Below, piece after piece: positions 37,390 through 49,937 of a DNA stretch of 64,000 bases. Each line of letters begins with the position of its first letter. Position 1 is the first letter of the stretch. This DNA is from WHSO01 sp963732875. GTDB lineage: Bacteria; Pseudomonadota; Alphaproteobacteria; SMXQ01. The notes under the pieces are model-generated. The model ran no database searches and was not told the origin of the DNA. It saw only the letters and a program-made list of their open reading frames with translations. A program made the translations under genes and the position numbers. The stretch covers positions 62,001 to 126,000 of the forward strand of contig CAVTBD010000004.1 of assembly GCA_963732875.1 (NCBI GenBank). The letters run 5' to 3'.

Positions 37390-37854
37390 TCACTTCGGCT
37401 TGGGGCCGCGGAACGCCTTGTGGCAGGCGCCGCAGGCGGCGGATACCATCTTGACCGCCTTGCCGGCCGCGGCGGCATCGCCCGCCTTGGCCGCCGATTC
37501 GTAGGTCTCGGCCGCCTTGCCGAGCGCCGCGGCGTCGCCCTCGAACTTGGACCAGCTGGCCCAGATCCCGGGCTTGGCGCGCGATTTCTTGAACTTGTCC
37601 GAGCCGCTGCCCGCGGGGAACAGGGTCGGGATCTTCTTGGCGTTGGCGACGAGCTGGGCCGCGATCGCGGCCTCCTTGGCACCGACCTTGCCCTTTTTCA
37701 CGGCGGCGGCGAGGGCCTTGGCGTCCTTGCCGTTGGACTTCATCAGGGCCTGGCGTTCCTTGACCGCCTTGGCCGCGTCCTGGGCGAGCGCCGCGGTGCC
37801 GAGCGTGAGCGCGGCGGCGACGAGGAGCGAGGGAATGACGAACCAGCGCTTCAT
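37390..37854 (-). CDS. Cytochrome c' family protein (c-556 type)
   Basis: The 154-aa secreted four-helix-bundle cytochrome has a signal peptide ending near ALAQD, an RQALMKSNG helix supplying the axial Met candidate, and a C-terminal heme site CGACH at 141-145 followed by HKAFRG, typical of class II cytochromes. These bind NO or handle electron transfer in the periplasm. It precedes the diheme cytochrome on the same strand. Confidence 0.88.
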   Translation of the reverse strand: MKRWFVIPSLLVAAALTLGTAALAQDAAKAVKERQALMKSNGKDAKALAAAVKKGKVGAKEAAIAAQLVANAKKIPTLFPAGSGSDKFKKSRAKPGIWASWSKFEGDAAALGKAAETYESAAKAGDAAAAGKAVKMVSAACGACHKAFRGPKPK

Positions 37855-38075
37855 AGAGATGCCTCCAGTTGTTGTGCCGTCGTGGCGCGCCCCGTGTCGG
37901 GAAAATACGGCGCGCACCCGTGCGGTCACCGCACGACGACCGACGAAGTGTGCCGCAAGCGCAGTCTGTCCTCAATATTGCAGCGCCGAAAAGGCGCCCC
38001 CTTCACGAAATCGTGTACTCTGGCCGTCCCCGCGCGACCACCCGCGCCAACGGAATATGGAAAGGCAACGTCGGC

Positions 38076-38660
38076 ATGCCGGACATCGGCTCGATCTGCG
38101 TCTACTGCGGCTCCGCCATGGGCCATGATTCCCACCACCGCGAGGCCGCCCGGCGGCTCGGCCGGCTGATCGGCGAGGCTTGCCTGGAGCTGGTCTACGG
38201 CGGCGGCAACATCGGCCTCATGGGTGTGCTCGCCGACGCGGCGCTGGAGGCGGGCGGCAAGGTGACCGGCGTGATCCCCACCGAGCTCGAGCGGATCGAG
38301 CTTGCCCACAAGGGGCTCGACGACCTCGTGGTGGTCGGCTCGATGCACGACCGCAAGCGCCGCATGTTCGAGCGGGCCGACGCGTTCTGCGCGCTCGCGG
38401 GCGGCGTCGGCACGCTGGACGAGGCCTTCGAGATCATCACCTGGAAGCAGCTCGGCCTTCACGACAAGCCGATCGTCGTGGTCAACCAGGACGGCTACTG
38501 GCAGCCGTTCCTCGACCTCGTCGACCACGTGATCGGGCACGGCTTCTCGGGCGCCGACGTGCGCGCCCTGTTCGCCGTGGTCGAAGTCGTCGACGACGTG
38601 CTGCCCACGATCGCGGCGATGCCCGCCGCGCGCGGCCCGGCCCGGCCCGAGCGCACCTGA
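38076..38660 (+). CDS. LOG-family nucleotide 5'-monophosphate phosphoribohydrolase
   Basis: This 194-aa protein of the TIGR00730/LOG family has the nucleotide motif VYGGGNIGLMG and the signature GGVGTLDE at 109-116 after RKRRMFERADAF. Family members release bases from nucleoside monophosphates (cytokinin activation in plants); older annotations call them lysine decarboxylases. About 220 bp upstream carries no gene. Confidence 0.88.
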   Translation: MPDIGSICVYCGSAMGHDSHHREAARRLGRLIGEACLELVYGGGNIGLMGVLADAALEAGGKVTGVIPTELERIELAHKGLDDLVVVGSMHDRKRRMFERADAFCALAGGVGTLDEAFEIITWKQLGLHDKPIVVVNQDGYWQPFLDLVDHVIGHGFSGADVRALFAVVEVVDDVLPTIAAMPAARGPARPERT

Positions 38661-38831
38661 AAAGACGGTATTCGGCCCGTTTCAGGGGCCCGTGAGCACC
38701 GCCCGCAAGCTTGCGCTCGGCGGCAGGTCTGATATGGTGCGCGCCAGTTTTTCCGCGTCCCCGCCCGCCCCCGGCGGACGGGCCCGCCCCGCATGAATCT
38801 TCACGTAAATCCGCCCCTGGCGTGGTGGAGT

Positions 38832-38875
38832 TGAAGTTCCTTACGGTGTTTGGGGCAGCATCGAAAGGAACTTCA
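38832..38875. repeat. Inverted repeat with 11-bp arms
   Basis: TGAAGTTCCTT (38832-38842) and AAGGAACTTCA (38865-38875) are perfectly complementary around a 22-base loop. It lies in the 335-bp spacer before icd, beside a second larger palindrome. Confidence 0.65.
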
Positions 38876-38907
38876 AATCCTTAACCGCGCCAAGAATCAA
38901 ACAGTTG

Positions 38908-38983
38908 CTAGTGTCGTTTCGGTTCAGAAGTTCGCCACGAGGACGCCCCGAATATGAAGCGAACTTCTGAACCACGACACTAG
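38908..38983. repeat. Large palindrome directly before icd
   Basis: The left arm (CTAGTGTCGT then GGTTCAGAAGTTCGC, 38908-38934) pairs with the right arm (GCGAACTTCTGAACC then ACGACACTAG, 38959-38983), with only a two- to three-base bulge. The loop is 24 bases. It ends 12 bp before the icd ATG, next to its ribosome binding site AGAGAGAGG, so it could affect icd translation, or it is a mobile palindromic repeat. Confidence 0.75.
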
Positions 38984-38995
38984 AGAGAGGACCGA

Positions 38996-40207
38996 ATGGC
39001 CAAGATCAAGGTCAAGACACCGATCGTCGAACTCGACGGCGACGAGATGACCCGCATCATCTGGAAGTTCATCAAGGACAAGCTGATCCTGCCCTATCTC
39101 GACGTCGAGCTGAAATACTACGACCTCGGCATGGAACACCGCGACGCGACCAACGACCAGGTCACCGTCGATTCCGCCAACGCCATCAAGAAATACGGCG
39201 TCGGCGTGAAATGCGCCACCATCACGCCCGACGAAGGGCGCGTGAAGGAGTTCAACCTCAAGGAGATGTACCGTTCGCCCAACGGCACGATCCGCAACAT
39301 CCTCGGCGGTACCATCTTCCGCGAGCCGATCGTCATCAATAACGTGCCGCGCCTGGTGCCGGGCTGGACCAAGCCGTTCGTGATCGGCCGCCACGCCTAC
39401 GGCGACCAGTACCGCGCCACCGACTTCCTCGTTCCCGGCAAGGGCAAACTGACCCTCAGGTTCGAGGGCGAGGACGGCAAGGTGATCGAGCGCGAGGTGT
39501 TCAAATTCCCGTCGTCGGGCGTCACCATGTCGATGTACAACCTCGACAATTCGATCGTCGACTTCGCCCGCGCCTGCTTCAACTACGGCCTCACGCGCGG
39601 CTGGCCGGTGTACCTCTCCACCAAGAACACGATCCTCAAGGTCTACGACGGCCGCTTCAAGGACCTGTTCCAGAAGGTGTTCGACGAGGAGTTCAAGGCC
39701 GCTTTCGACAAGAAGAAGATCGGCTACGAGCACCGCCTGATCGACGACATGGTGGCCTCCGCCCTCAAGTGGTCGGGCGGCTACGTCTGGGCGTGCAAGA
39801 ACTACGACGGCGACGTGCAGTCCGACACCGCGGCCCAGGGCTTCGGCTCGCTCGGCCTCATGACCAGCGTGCTGATGACCGCCGACGGCAAGACCGTCGA
39901 GGCCGAGGCCGCCCACGGCACGGTGACGCGCCACTACCGCGAGCACCAGAAGGGCAACCCGACATCGACCAATCCGATCGCCTCGATCTTCGCCTGGACC
40001 CGCGGCCTCAGCTTCCGCGGCAAGATGGACAATACGCCCGACGTCGAGCAGTTCGCCGACACGCTGGAGCGTGTGTGCATCGAGACCGTCGAGGCGGGCC
40101 ACATGACCAAGGACCTGGCGCTCCTGATCGGCCCCGAGCAGAAGTGGCTCAACACCGAGGAGTTCCTCGACAAGATCGACGGGAACCTGAAGAAGGCGAT
40201 GGCCTAG
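38996..40207 (+). CDS. icd: NADP-dependent isocitrate dehydrogenase
   Basis: The 403-aa protein is the eukaryote-like dimeric NADP-IDH found in Alphaproteobacteria. It converts isocitrate to 2-oxoglutarate. Landmarks are VELDGDEMTRIIW, KCATITPDEGRVKEF, SPNGTIRNILGGTIFREPI (substrate Ser/Asn/Arg), YEHRLIDDMVA, NYDGDVQSDTAAQGFGSLG (metal Asp residues) and EAAHGTVTRHYREH with the NADP-binding region. The ATG follows AGAGAGAGG at 6 bases. Confidence 0.96.
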   Translation: MAKIKVKTPIVELDGDEMTRIIWKFIKDKLILPYLDVELKYYDLGMEHRDATNDQVTVDSANAIKKYGVGVKCATITPDEGRVKEFNLKEMYRSPNGTIRNILGGTIFREPIVINNVPRLVPGWTKPFVIGRHAYGDQYRATDFLVPGKGKLTLRFEGEDGKVIEREVFKFPSSGVTMSMYNLDNSIVDFARACFNYGLTRGWPVYLSTKNTILKVYDGRFKDLFQKVFDEEFKAAFDKKKIGYEHRLIDDMVASALKWSGGYVWACKNYDGDVQSDTAAQGFGSLGLMTSVLMTADGKTVEAEAAHGTVTRHYREHQKGNPTSTNPIASIFAWTRGLSFRGKMDNTPDVEQFADTLERVCIETVEAGHMTKDLALLIGPEQKWLNTEEFLDKIDGNLKKAMA

Positions 40208-40394
40208 GCGTGCAGTCACATCGAAGCGTCCCCCTCACCCAGCGTCGGCGCAGCACGCATTCGCGTGACGGGGAAGGCTCGCGTGCCTCTCGCGCAACCC
40301 TACTCAACCCGCTCCCCATAGAAGGCGGGAGAGCGGAAGCGGCGAGGGGATGATCGACCTCCAAGCCAGCAAGGCTGTGTTCTCCTAGAAATGA

Positions 40395-40423
40395 AAAGGC
40401 CCGCGCGCTGCGCGGGCCTTTTT
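40395..40423. terminator. Bidirectional terminator between icd and alaS
   Basis: GGCCCGCGC pairs with GCGCGGGCC around CT, flanked by AAAA on one side and TTTTT on the other, so it can end transcription from both strands. It lies 187 bp past icd, after a repeat-like spacer (40226-40350), and 20 bp past the end of alaS. Confidence 0.85.
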
Positions 40424-40443
40424 CATAGCGGCGGACGAGAAAC

Positions 40444-43099
<2,656 letters not shown>

Positions 43100-43227
43100 C
43101 GCTGGAAAATCGTGGTTCGGGCCGCCGTTCCGGCCAAGGCCCATGCTTTTACAGGGCGACGGCCCCCCTGTCCAGAATGGGGGACGGCCCTTGCCGCACC
43201 CTGTTAAGCGGGCCCGGTAACGACAAA

Positions 43228-43253
43228 CCCCCGCCCGGTCGCCCGGGCGGGGG
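43228..43253 (-). terminator. Probable terminator of recA
   Basis: CCCCCGCCCG pairs with CGGGCGGGGG, 41 bp past the recA stop. The minus-strand tail TTTGTCG is short, so confidence is moderate. Confidence 0.55.
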
Positions 43254-43293
43254 TCCCTCGGTGCACCGCCACCCGAGGGTGGCAGAACCGTGT

Positions 43294-44382
<1,089 letters not shown>

Positions 44383-44553
44383 GGCGGCCTCCTTCCTTAT
44401 TTCACAGGGAGTTGGTGCTTGCAACGCGGCCGACCGCCCCCTGCGAGAAACCGTTGAGGCGGCTATCTGTGCATGCTTTGTTCTGGCACGCAAGTTCTTT
44501 TTTTGTGCGCATATCATACTTCCCGTACCCACTACCATCGGTGGGGGTGTAGG

Positions 44554-45159
44554 ATGACCCCCGCCGTGAACGGGGGCCACGGCCCCACCCTATTGAGCCC
44601 CTATCGGCTATGGAGCCTGTGGGACGTGATACGCGGGAGCCTCACGGGGCTTGCCCCTCTGATTTATCAGTTATCGCTTTACCAATTGCTGGACGATCCC
44701 AGGGACGGCGAAAGCGACCTGCCCCTTGGGGAACCAACAATTGAGCAGGTGTTAGGCTGGTTGAAGATTGCGGAAGCCGTGGCAAACGATTTCCAGATAC
44801 AGGCCGCCGAGCATCGGATAGACATTTTCAAAAAGTGTCTAAAGAAAAACATCACATGGCGAGAACTAAGCGTTCAAAGCCGCGTGCTAAGGGAGGCGAT
44901 CGAATCCGGTTTAAAAGGCCAGCTAATATATCGATACGACAATGTGCAATCCGCGTTTCTCGATACCTGGACAATCAAATGGAAACAGGTGATTGGTAGT
45001 TTCCCTTCCACATTCCCTGATATTCGTGCGGCCGTAGATTGTTGGGCCCTAGGCCACGGCACGGCATCCGTCTTTCATTGCATGAGAATATTAGAATATG
45101 GACTTGCCGCCTTAGAGTTTGACTCGAAACTCATTTCTGTCGAGCGAGGCGGCGTGTGA
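44554..45159 (+). pseudogene. Passenger gene of the IS1595-type element, interrupted by IS5
   Basis: The first 187 codons encode a mostly helical protein with IRAAVDCWALGHGTASVFHC followed by MRILEYGLAAL, a segment like that of HEPN-type or related proteins of unknown function. The reading is cut at 45114 by the IS5-family element and runs on to a stop at 45157-45159 inside it. If the insertion is removed, the frame continues for about 25 codons to a TGA near 46107. GC content is lower than in the chromosome. ATG 44554 is chosen; the open frame starts earlier, across the element's end. Confidence 0.6.
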
Positions 45160-46030
45160 GCAGCATGACCGAGGCGGCGTAGAGGAAGGCTTCAGCGGAG
45201 GCGATGGTTGCTTCGACGTCCTTGGCCAGCCTTCGGTTGCGGTTGATCCAGGCGAAGGAGCGCTCGACCACCCAGCGTTTTGGCAGGACGTGGAAGCCAA
45301 CCTGATTGGCGATCTTCTTGACGACCTCGATGGCGATGCAGGTGGCGTCCTTGACTCTCTGGGCGCCATAGGCGCTGTCGGCAAAGGCGAGTTCGACGAA
45401 GGGGAACGAGCGTCGCGATGCCTGTAGCAGCGGGATGGCGCCGTCGCGGTCCTGAACGTCGGCCGGATGAGCCTGGATTACCAGGATGCGCCCGTCGGTG
45501 TCGACCATGGCATGGCGCTTGCGGCCCTTGATCTTCTTGCCCGCGTCATACCCCCTGGGGCCGCCGGCTTCGACGGTCCTGACGCTCTGGCTGTCGATCA
45601 CGGCCGCCGACGGGCTGGCCTGGCGTCCGGTCCGCTCGCGATCGATCATGACGAGATGGTGGTTGATGGTCTCGAACAGGCCCTCGCGGCGGAAGCGCAG
45701 GAACCAGCCGTAGACCGTCGTCATCGGCGGAAAGTCCGTGGGTAGCAGCCGCCAGGCGATGCCGCCCCGCAGCACGTAGAAGACGGCATTCATGATCTCG
45801 CGCATCGGCCATTGGCGGGGTCGACCGGTTCGGGCCGGTGGCGGCAGGAACGGCGCGATGATCGCCCATTCCGCATCGGTGAGGTCGCTTCCGTAACGCA
45901 GATGTTCGCGGCTATGCTGCCGCCGGGTGGTCGGGGTCCACATGAGGCTCTCCAAACTGGCTTCGACAACCGTTTGGAATCACATCCGAACCCGGCCATC
46001 CACCCCAAAACCGCGTTTCAAGACAGCCTC
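45115..46030 (-). mobile_element. IS5-family insertion sequence (IS1031-like)
   Basis: A 916-bp element with imperfect terminal inverted repeats (GAGTTTGACTCGAAACTC at the left, GAGGCTGTCTTGAAACGC at the right in reverse; 12 of 18 match). The 3-bp target TTA is duplicated (45112-45114, 46031-46033), as in the TNA-duplicating IS1031 group. One transposase gene fills it. It is nested inside the IS1595-type element. Confidence 0.85.
45131..45955 (-). CDS. IS5-family DDE transposase
   Basis: The 274-aa transposase has the N-terminal domain of DUF4096 type (YGSDLTDAEWAIIAPFLPP, GRPRQWPMREIMNAVFYVLR) and the DDE catalytic set: Asp in AAVIDSQSVRT, Asp in LAFADSAYGAQ, Glu in KRWVVERSFAWINRNRRL (also the YREK-like motif of the family). 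It appears intact. ATG 45943 (MWTPTTRR) is another possible start. Confidence 0.9.
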   Translation of the reverse strand: MESLMWTPTTRRQHSREHLRYGSDLTDAEWAIIAPFLPPPARTGRPRQWPMREIMNAVFYVLRGGIAWRLLPTDFPPMTTVYGWFLRFRREGLFETINHHLVMIDRERTGRQASPSAAVIDSQSVRTVEAGGPRGYDAGKKIKGRKRHAMVDTDGRILVIQAHPADVQDRDGAIPLLQASRRSFPFVELAFADSAYGAQRVKDATCIAIEVVKKIANQVGFHVLPKRWVVERSFAWINRNRRLAKDVEATIASAEAFLYAASVMLLTRRLARQK

Positions 46031-46049
46031 TTAGCGCACGTTCGCTCAT

Positions 46050-46235
46050 TTATGAGCGTTCTTTCCCGCGAACTTTCTGAGTCTCCTTCTTCGGAACAAT
46101 CTTCGTGAATGCGCGCTCAAACGCCTCGCCGCTTTCGTCTGCGCCAAGTTCCTTTGCCATGCCGACGAACCTTTCGGCTTGGCTTTTTCCGTCGCTTTTC
46201 TTCGTCTTTGGCTTTTTGGGCTTTGCCATCGTCAA
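46050..46235 (-). CDS. Small accessory protein of the IS1595-type element
   Basis: This 61-aa highly basic protein (AKPKKPKTKK at the start, then ERFVGMAKELGADESGEAFE) overlaps the transposase stop by 4 bp. Small genes of similar sequence follow many ISXO2-like transposases, so it belongs to the element; function unknown. ATG 46229 is an alternative start. Confidence 0.65.
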   Translation of the reverse strand: MTMAKPKKPKTKKSDGKSQAERFVGMAKELGADESGEAFERAFTKIVPKKETQKVRGKERS

Positions 46236-47158
46236 CGAGTCGTTTGGTAGGTGAGGCGCTTGCCGGTGACGCCCTTCAAGACATTGTTCGCGCGGGTCGC
46301 GTCGTCAACACCAAGGGCGATCCGGTTGTTATACCGGAAATCGAACTCGTACAGGTAACGCTGCAAATGCTGTTCGCCGCAATGCTGGTAGATGCCGCGC
46401 ATCCCCCGCTTGAAGATACCGAAGAAGCCTTCAACGGTGTTGGTGGTCACGTCGCCGCGCCCGTACTCGTTTGCGGAGTGATTGACGCGCTCATGCTTGG
46501 CGAAGGTCCGGCCGGGCCGCTTGTAGTGCTGGGCCTCGTCGGTATGAAGGCGGCTTTCCGGGGCGACGTTCTCGGCGAGCACGTTGCGGATGGTCGCGGC
46601 GGTCAGATCGTCAACCTTGATCGAACGCACGCGCCCGCCGCGCTCCACGAGGGAGATAACCTTGCGCTTGGTCGCAACGCCGCGCATTTCCACCCAGCCG
46701 CGCCCGTTGATGAACACGCTATCGGGCTTGCCGATGAAAGTCTCGTCGGCCTCCACCACCTTGCCCTCGCCACCCAGCGGGGACGGGTTGCCGTCTTTCA
46801 TGGCCTCGCGGATACGATGACCCATGAACCACGCGGTCTTGAGGGTAACGCCCAAGGTGCGGTGAAGCTGGTTGGCCGAAATGCCTTTCTTGCTCGACAC
46901 CACAAGGAAGATGGCTTGCAGCCAGATGTGCATCTTGACGTGGCTGCCCTCGAAGATGGTCCCGACCTTGACGGTGAAGGGCTTGCGGCAGGCGTAGCAC
47001 TTGTAGACCCCGATCCGGGTGGACTTGCCCTTGAGGGCGCCGGACTGGTCCACCACGCCGCAATGGGGGCAGACACGGCCATCCGGCCAGACGCGCTCCT
47101 CTACCCAGCGGTAGGCGGCTTCCTCGTCGTGAAGGTGGGGGGCATTGAGGTAGGACAT
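46232..47158 (-). CDS. IS1595-family (ISXO2-like) transposase
   Basis: The 308-aa transposase has an N-terminal zinc ribbon (CPHCG and CYAC), a helical linker (KGISANQLHRTLGVTLKTAW) and the ISXO2-like DDE domain: Asp in VVEADETFIG, Asp in LHTDEAQHY, and the NxxEGFFG segment NTVEGFFGIFKRGMRGIYQH. It is intact and could drive the element even though the passenger gene is broken. Confidence 0.9.
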   Translation of the reverse strand: MSYLNAPHLHDEEAAYRWVEERVWPDGRVCPHCGVVDQSGALKGKSTRIGVYKCYACRKPFTVKVGTIFEGSHVKMHIWLQAIFLVVSSKKGISANQLHRTLGVTLKTAWFMGHRIREAMKDGNPSPLGGEGKVVEADETFIGKPDSVFINGRGWVEMRGVATKRKVISLVERGGRVRSIKVDDLTAATIRNVLAENVAPESRLHTDEAQHYKRPGRTFAKHERVNHSANEYGRGDVTTNTVEGFFGIFKRGMRGIYQHCGEQHLQRYLYEFDFRYNNRIALGVDDATRANNVLKGVTGKRLTYQTTR

Positions 47159-47269
47159 GGCTCTCTCCGTTCTTATGGAGAGATACTAGCCCTTGGGGGT
47201 GGGTACGTAAAGTATAATAGTACTTTTTTGTTCTTTTTTCCGGAGGGGTGCCGGACCGGGCCACCGCCC

Positions 47270-49837
47270 CTACTCCGAGATCACTTCCTTGACCTTGCCG
47301 GCGAGCTGGTCGAGGGAGAACGGCTTGGGCAGGAAGTGGATGCCCTGTTCGCGCTCGAGCGATTCGCGGAAGTCGTCCTCGGCGTAGCCCGAAATGAAGA
47401 TCACCTTCATGCCGGGGTAGCGTTCGCGCACCTCGCGGATCAGGGTCGGGCCGTCGCGGTGCGGCATGACCACGTCGGAGATGATCAGGTCGATGGGCTC
47501 GCCGGCCGACTGCATCACCTCGAGCGCGGCATCGCCGTTCTTGGCCTCGAGCACCTTGTAGCCCTTGTTGCGCAGCGCGCGCGCGCCGAACAGGCGCACC
47601 GGGTCCTCGTCCTCCACCAGCAGCACGGTGCCGACGCCGGAGAGATCGCGGGTCGGGCGCGGCGGGCGGGCGGCGTCGGCGTCCCGGGATTCGACCTCCT
47701 GGGCGGTGGCCTCGTAGCGCGGCAGGAAGATCGAGAAGCTGGCGCCGTGGCCGATCTCGGAATCGACGTGCACGAAGCCGCCGGTCTGGCTAACGATGCC
47801 GTAGACCGTGGACAGCCCGAGCCCGGTGCCGGCGCCGACCTCCTTGGTGGAGAAGAACGGCTCGAAGATGCGCTCCAGGTTCTCGGGCGCGATGCCGGTG
47901 CCGGTGTCCGACATCTCGATCTTGACGTAGCGGCCCGGCGGCATGACGTCGGCGCCGCGGCGCACCGGACGCTCCAGCGTGACGTTCGACGTGCGGATGG
48001 TGAGCGCGCCGCCGTTGTCGCGCATGGCGTCGCGTGCGTTGACCGCGAGGTTGATGATGACCTGCTCGAGCTGGACCTGGTCCACCTTGACGAGGCCGAG
48101 GTCGCGGCTGTGGATCACCTTGAGGGCGATGTTGACGCCGATCAGGCGGCGCAGCAGGTTCGAGAGCTCCGCCAGCACGTCGGTCAGGTTGAGCACCTTG
48201 GGCTGCATGGTCTGCTGACGCGAAAACGCGAGCAGCTGGCGCACCAGGTTGGCGGCGCGGTTGGCGTTCTGCTTGATCTGCATGATGTCGGCGAAGGTCT
48301 GCTCGCCGGGCCGGTGGCGCTGCAGGATCAGGTCGCAGAAGCCGATCATGACGGTCAGCAGGTTGTTGAAGTCGTGAGCGATGCCGCCCGCGAGCTGGCC
48401 CACGGCCTGCATCTTCTGGGACTGGGCGAACTGGACCTCCAGCCGGCGATGCTGGGTGGTGTCGAACAGATGCAGGATCAGGCCCGAGAGGTTGCCGCCC
48501 GCGTCCTCCAGCCGCGTGAGGTAGAGCGACGCCGAAACCTCGGGGTTGGCGGCGAAGCGCACGTCGAACGGCACATGGGGAACGTTGCCCGCGGTGGCCT
48601 CGGCGAGCAGGGCGGTCAGGCCGTCGCGGCATTCGGGCGCGAGCAGGGTCGCGATTCCGCCGCCGAGGCACTCGCGCCCGGTCCCGACGAGCTCGCCGAA
48701 GGCGCGGTTGCAGTCGGTGACCGCGCCGTCGAGATCGAGGATGGCGATGCCGGTCGGGCCTTCCTCGAACAGCTTGCGGAAACGCTGCTCGGAGGCGTCC
48801 AGGGTCTGGCGCAGCTCGCGCTCGGCGGTGAGGTCGCGCACGATCGAGCGGGTGCGGAGCGTGCCGTCCGCGGCCTCGCCGGCCACGGTCTGGATGATGT
48901 CGGCCGCGAACTCGCGGCCGTCGGCGCGGCGGAACGTGACCTCGCCGTGGGTGCCGGTGAAGCCGGGGCGGAACGGGCTCCACGGCTTCTGCGGGTCGGT
49001 GCCGGCGCCGGCGATGAACTGGGCCAGATGGTAATGGCCGTGCAGAAGCTCGTCGGCCGAGACGCCGAGCCAGCCGGCGAGGGTCTGGTTGACGTAGTCG
49101 AACGAGCCGCCGGCATCGGCCGAGTAGAAGCCGATCGAGGCGTTTTCGAGGAAGTCCACCAGCTTGGCGCGCTCCTCGGTCAGCACCTGCTCCATCTGGC
49201 GCCGCGTGGTGACCTCTTCCAGGCACCACAGCACGTAGCCGCGCCGGTAGCCGAGATCGAAGGCCGAGACCTTGAACCACTGGCGGTCGCCGAGGTCGGT
49301 CGGGATGCAGATCTCGGCGTGGCCGCTGCCGCCGGCGCGCGCGATCTCGCGCAGGAGAACGAACTGGCGCACGCCGTCGCCCTGGCGGGCCAGGGATTCG
49401 AGCTCGGCGAAGCGTGCCTGGGGGTCCTCGCCCATCATGCGGCCGAAGGCGGTGTTCCAGTAGAGCAGCCTGCCGCGCCGGCTGGTGATGACGCGGCCGT
49501 TGGGGTCGGCCTCGAACGAGCGCAGCAGGAAGAAGTTCTGCATCAGGCGGTGGTGGCGCAGCCACGCCGCGAATGTCATCAGCGCGAACACGACGGCACT
49601 TATCAAGCCCGCCGTGATCGCGTCGGAATGGTCGAAGCGGTGCGTAAAGGGGAGCGCATCGAGCACGCGCGGGCGTGGCAGGAAACCGTCGGGACCGCTC
49701 AGGAACAGGTAGGCGAACGCGCCCGCGACCAGCGCCGTGATCACGAGGATCCACAGCACCGGGTTGCGCCAGGGCGCACCCTGCGGCAGGCGGTTCAAAG
49801 AGTAGGATGGGGCCTCGACGGCCGGTTCCACGCTCAT
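47270..49837 (-). CDS. cckA: Hybrid histidine kinase CckA
   Basis: CckA phosphorylates CtrA through ChpT and so controls cell cycle and flagellar genes in Alphaproteobacteria. The 855-aa protein has two N-terminal membrane helices (about 27-50 and 73-95), PAS-type sensor domains, the HisKA helix GGIAHDFNNLLTVMIGFCDL (phospho-His near 488), the N, G1 and G2 boxes (NLAVNARDAM, MSDTGTGI, GTGLGLSTVYGIV) and a C-terminal receiver with the phospho-Asp in IISDVVMP near 788. It is in the same direction as flhB, which lies 100 bp upstream. Confidence 0.93.
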   Translation of the reverse strand: MSVEPAVEAPSYSLNRLPQGAPWRNPVLWILVITALVAGAFAYLFLSGPDGFLPRPRVLDALPFTHRFDHSDAITAGLISAVVFALMTFAAWLRHHRLMQNFFLLRSFEADPNGRVITSRRGRLLYWNTAFGRMMGEDPQARFAELESLARQGDGVRQFVLLREIARAGGSGHAEICIPTDLGDRQWFKVSAFDLGYRRGYVLWCLEEVTTRRQMEQVLTEERAKLVDFLENASIGFYSADAGGSFDYVNQTLAGWLGVSADELLHGHYHLAQFIAGAGTDPQKPWSPFRPGFTGTHGEVTFRRADGREFAADIIQTVAGEAADGTLRTRSIVRDLTAERELRQTLDASEQRFRKLFEEGPTGIAILDLDGAVTDCNRAFGELVGTGRECLGGGIATLLAPECRDGLTALLAEATAGNVPHVPFDVRFAANPEVSASLYLTRLEDAGGNLSGLILHLFDTTQHRRLEVQFAQSQKMQAVGQLAGGIAHDFNNLLTVMIGFCDLILQRHRPGEQTFADIMQIKQNANRAANLVRQLLAFSRQQTMQPKVLNLTDVLAELSNLLRRLIGVNIALKVIHSRDLGLVKVDQVQLEQVIINLAVNARDAMRDNGGALTIRTSNVTLERPVRRGADVMPPGRYVKIEMSDTGTGIAPENLERIFEPFFSTKEVGAGTGLGLSTVYGIVSQTGGFVHVDSEIGHGASFSIFLPRYEATAQEVESRDADAARPPRPTRDLSGVGTVLLVEDEDPVRLFGARALRNKGYKVLEAKNGDAALEVMQSAGEPIDLIISDVVMPHRDGPTLIREVRERYPGMKVIFISGYAEDDFRESLEREQGIHFLPKPFSLDQLAGKVKEVISE

Positions 49838-49937
49838 AGCAGCTTCCGTGATGGCCAATCCCAAATTGGCCGGGGCGCCAGAATGCCAAAGCCGGGCGCC
49901 CGCGCCAACTCGAAAGCGGCAGCGCGCGCCGCCGCGC

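Larger units (their letters stand above)
44507..47223. mobile_element. IS1595-family (ISXO2-like) element with passenger gene, disrupted by an IS5-family element
   Basis: The ends carry related inverted repeats: ATATCATACTT-CCC-GTACCCAC on the left and, in reverse, ATTATACTT-TAC-GTACCCAC on the right. Direct copies of TTTTTTGT (44499-44506 and 47224-47231) flank it, matching the 8-bp duplication usual for IS1595. Inside are a passenger open frame at the left, the 916-bp IS5 insertion, a small gene and the transposase. Without IS5 the element would be about 1.8 kb. Exact ends are uncertain by a few bases because of the T-run. Confidence 0.7.

Noticed and set aside
44481..44497. LexA box upstream of recA (two GTTC copies)
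   Set aside because: The alphaproteobacterial consensus is GTTC-N7-GTTC; here the spacing is 10 bases, so it does not fit.
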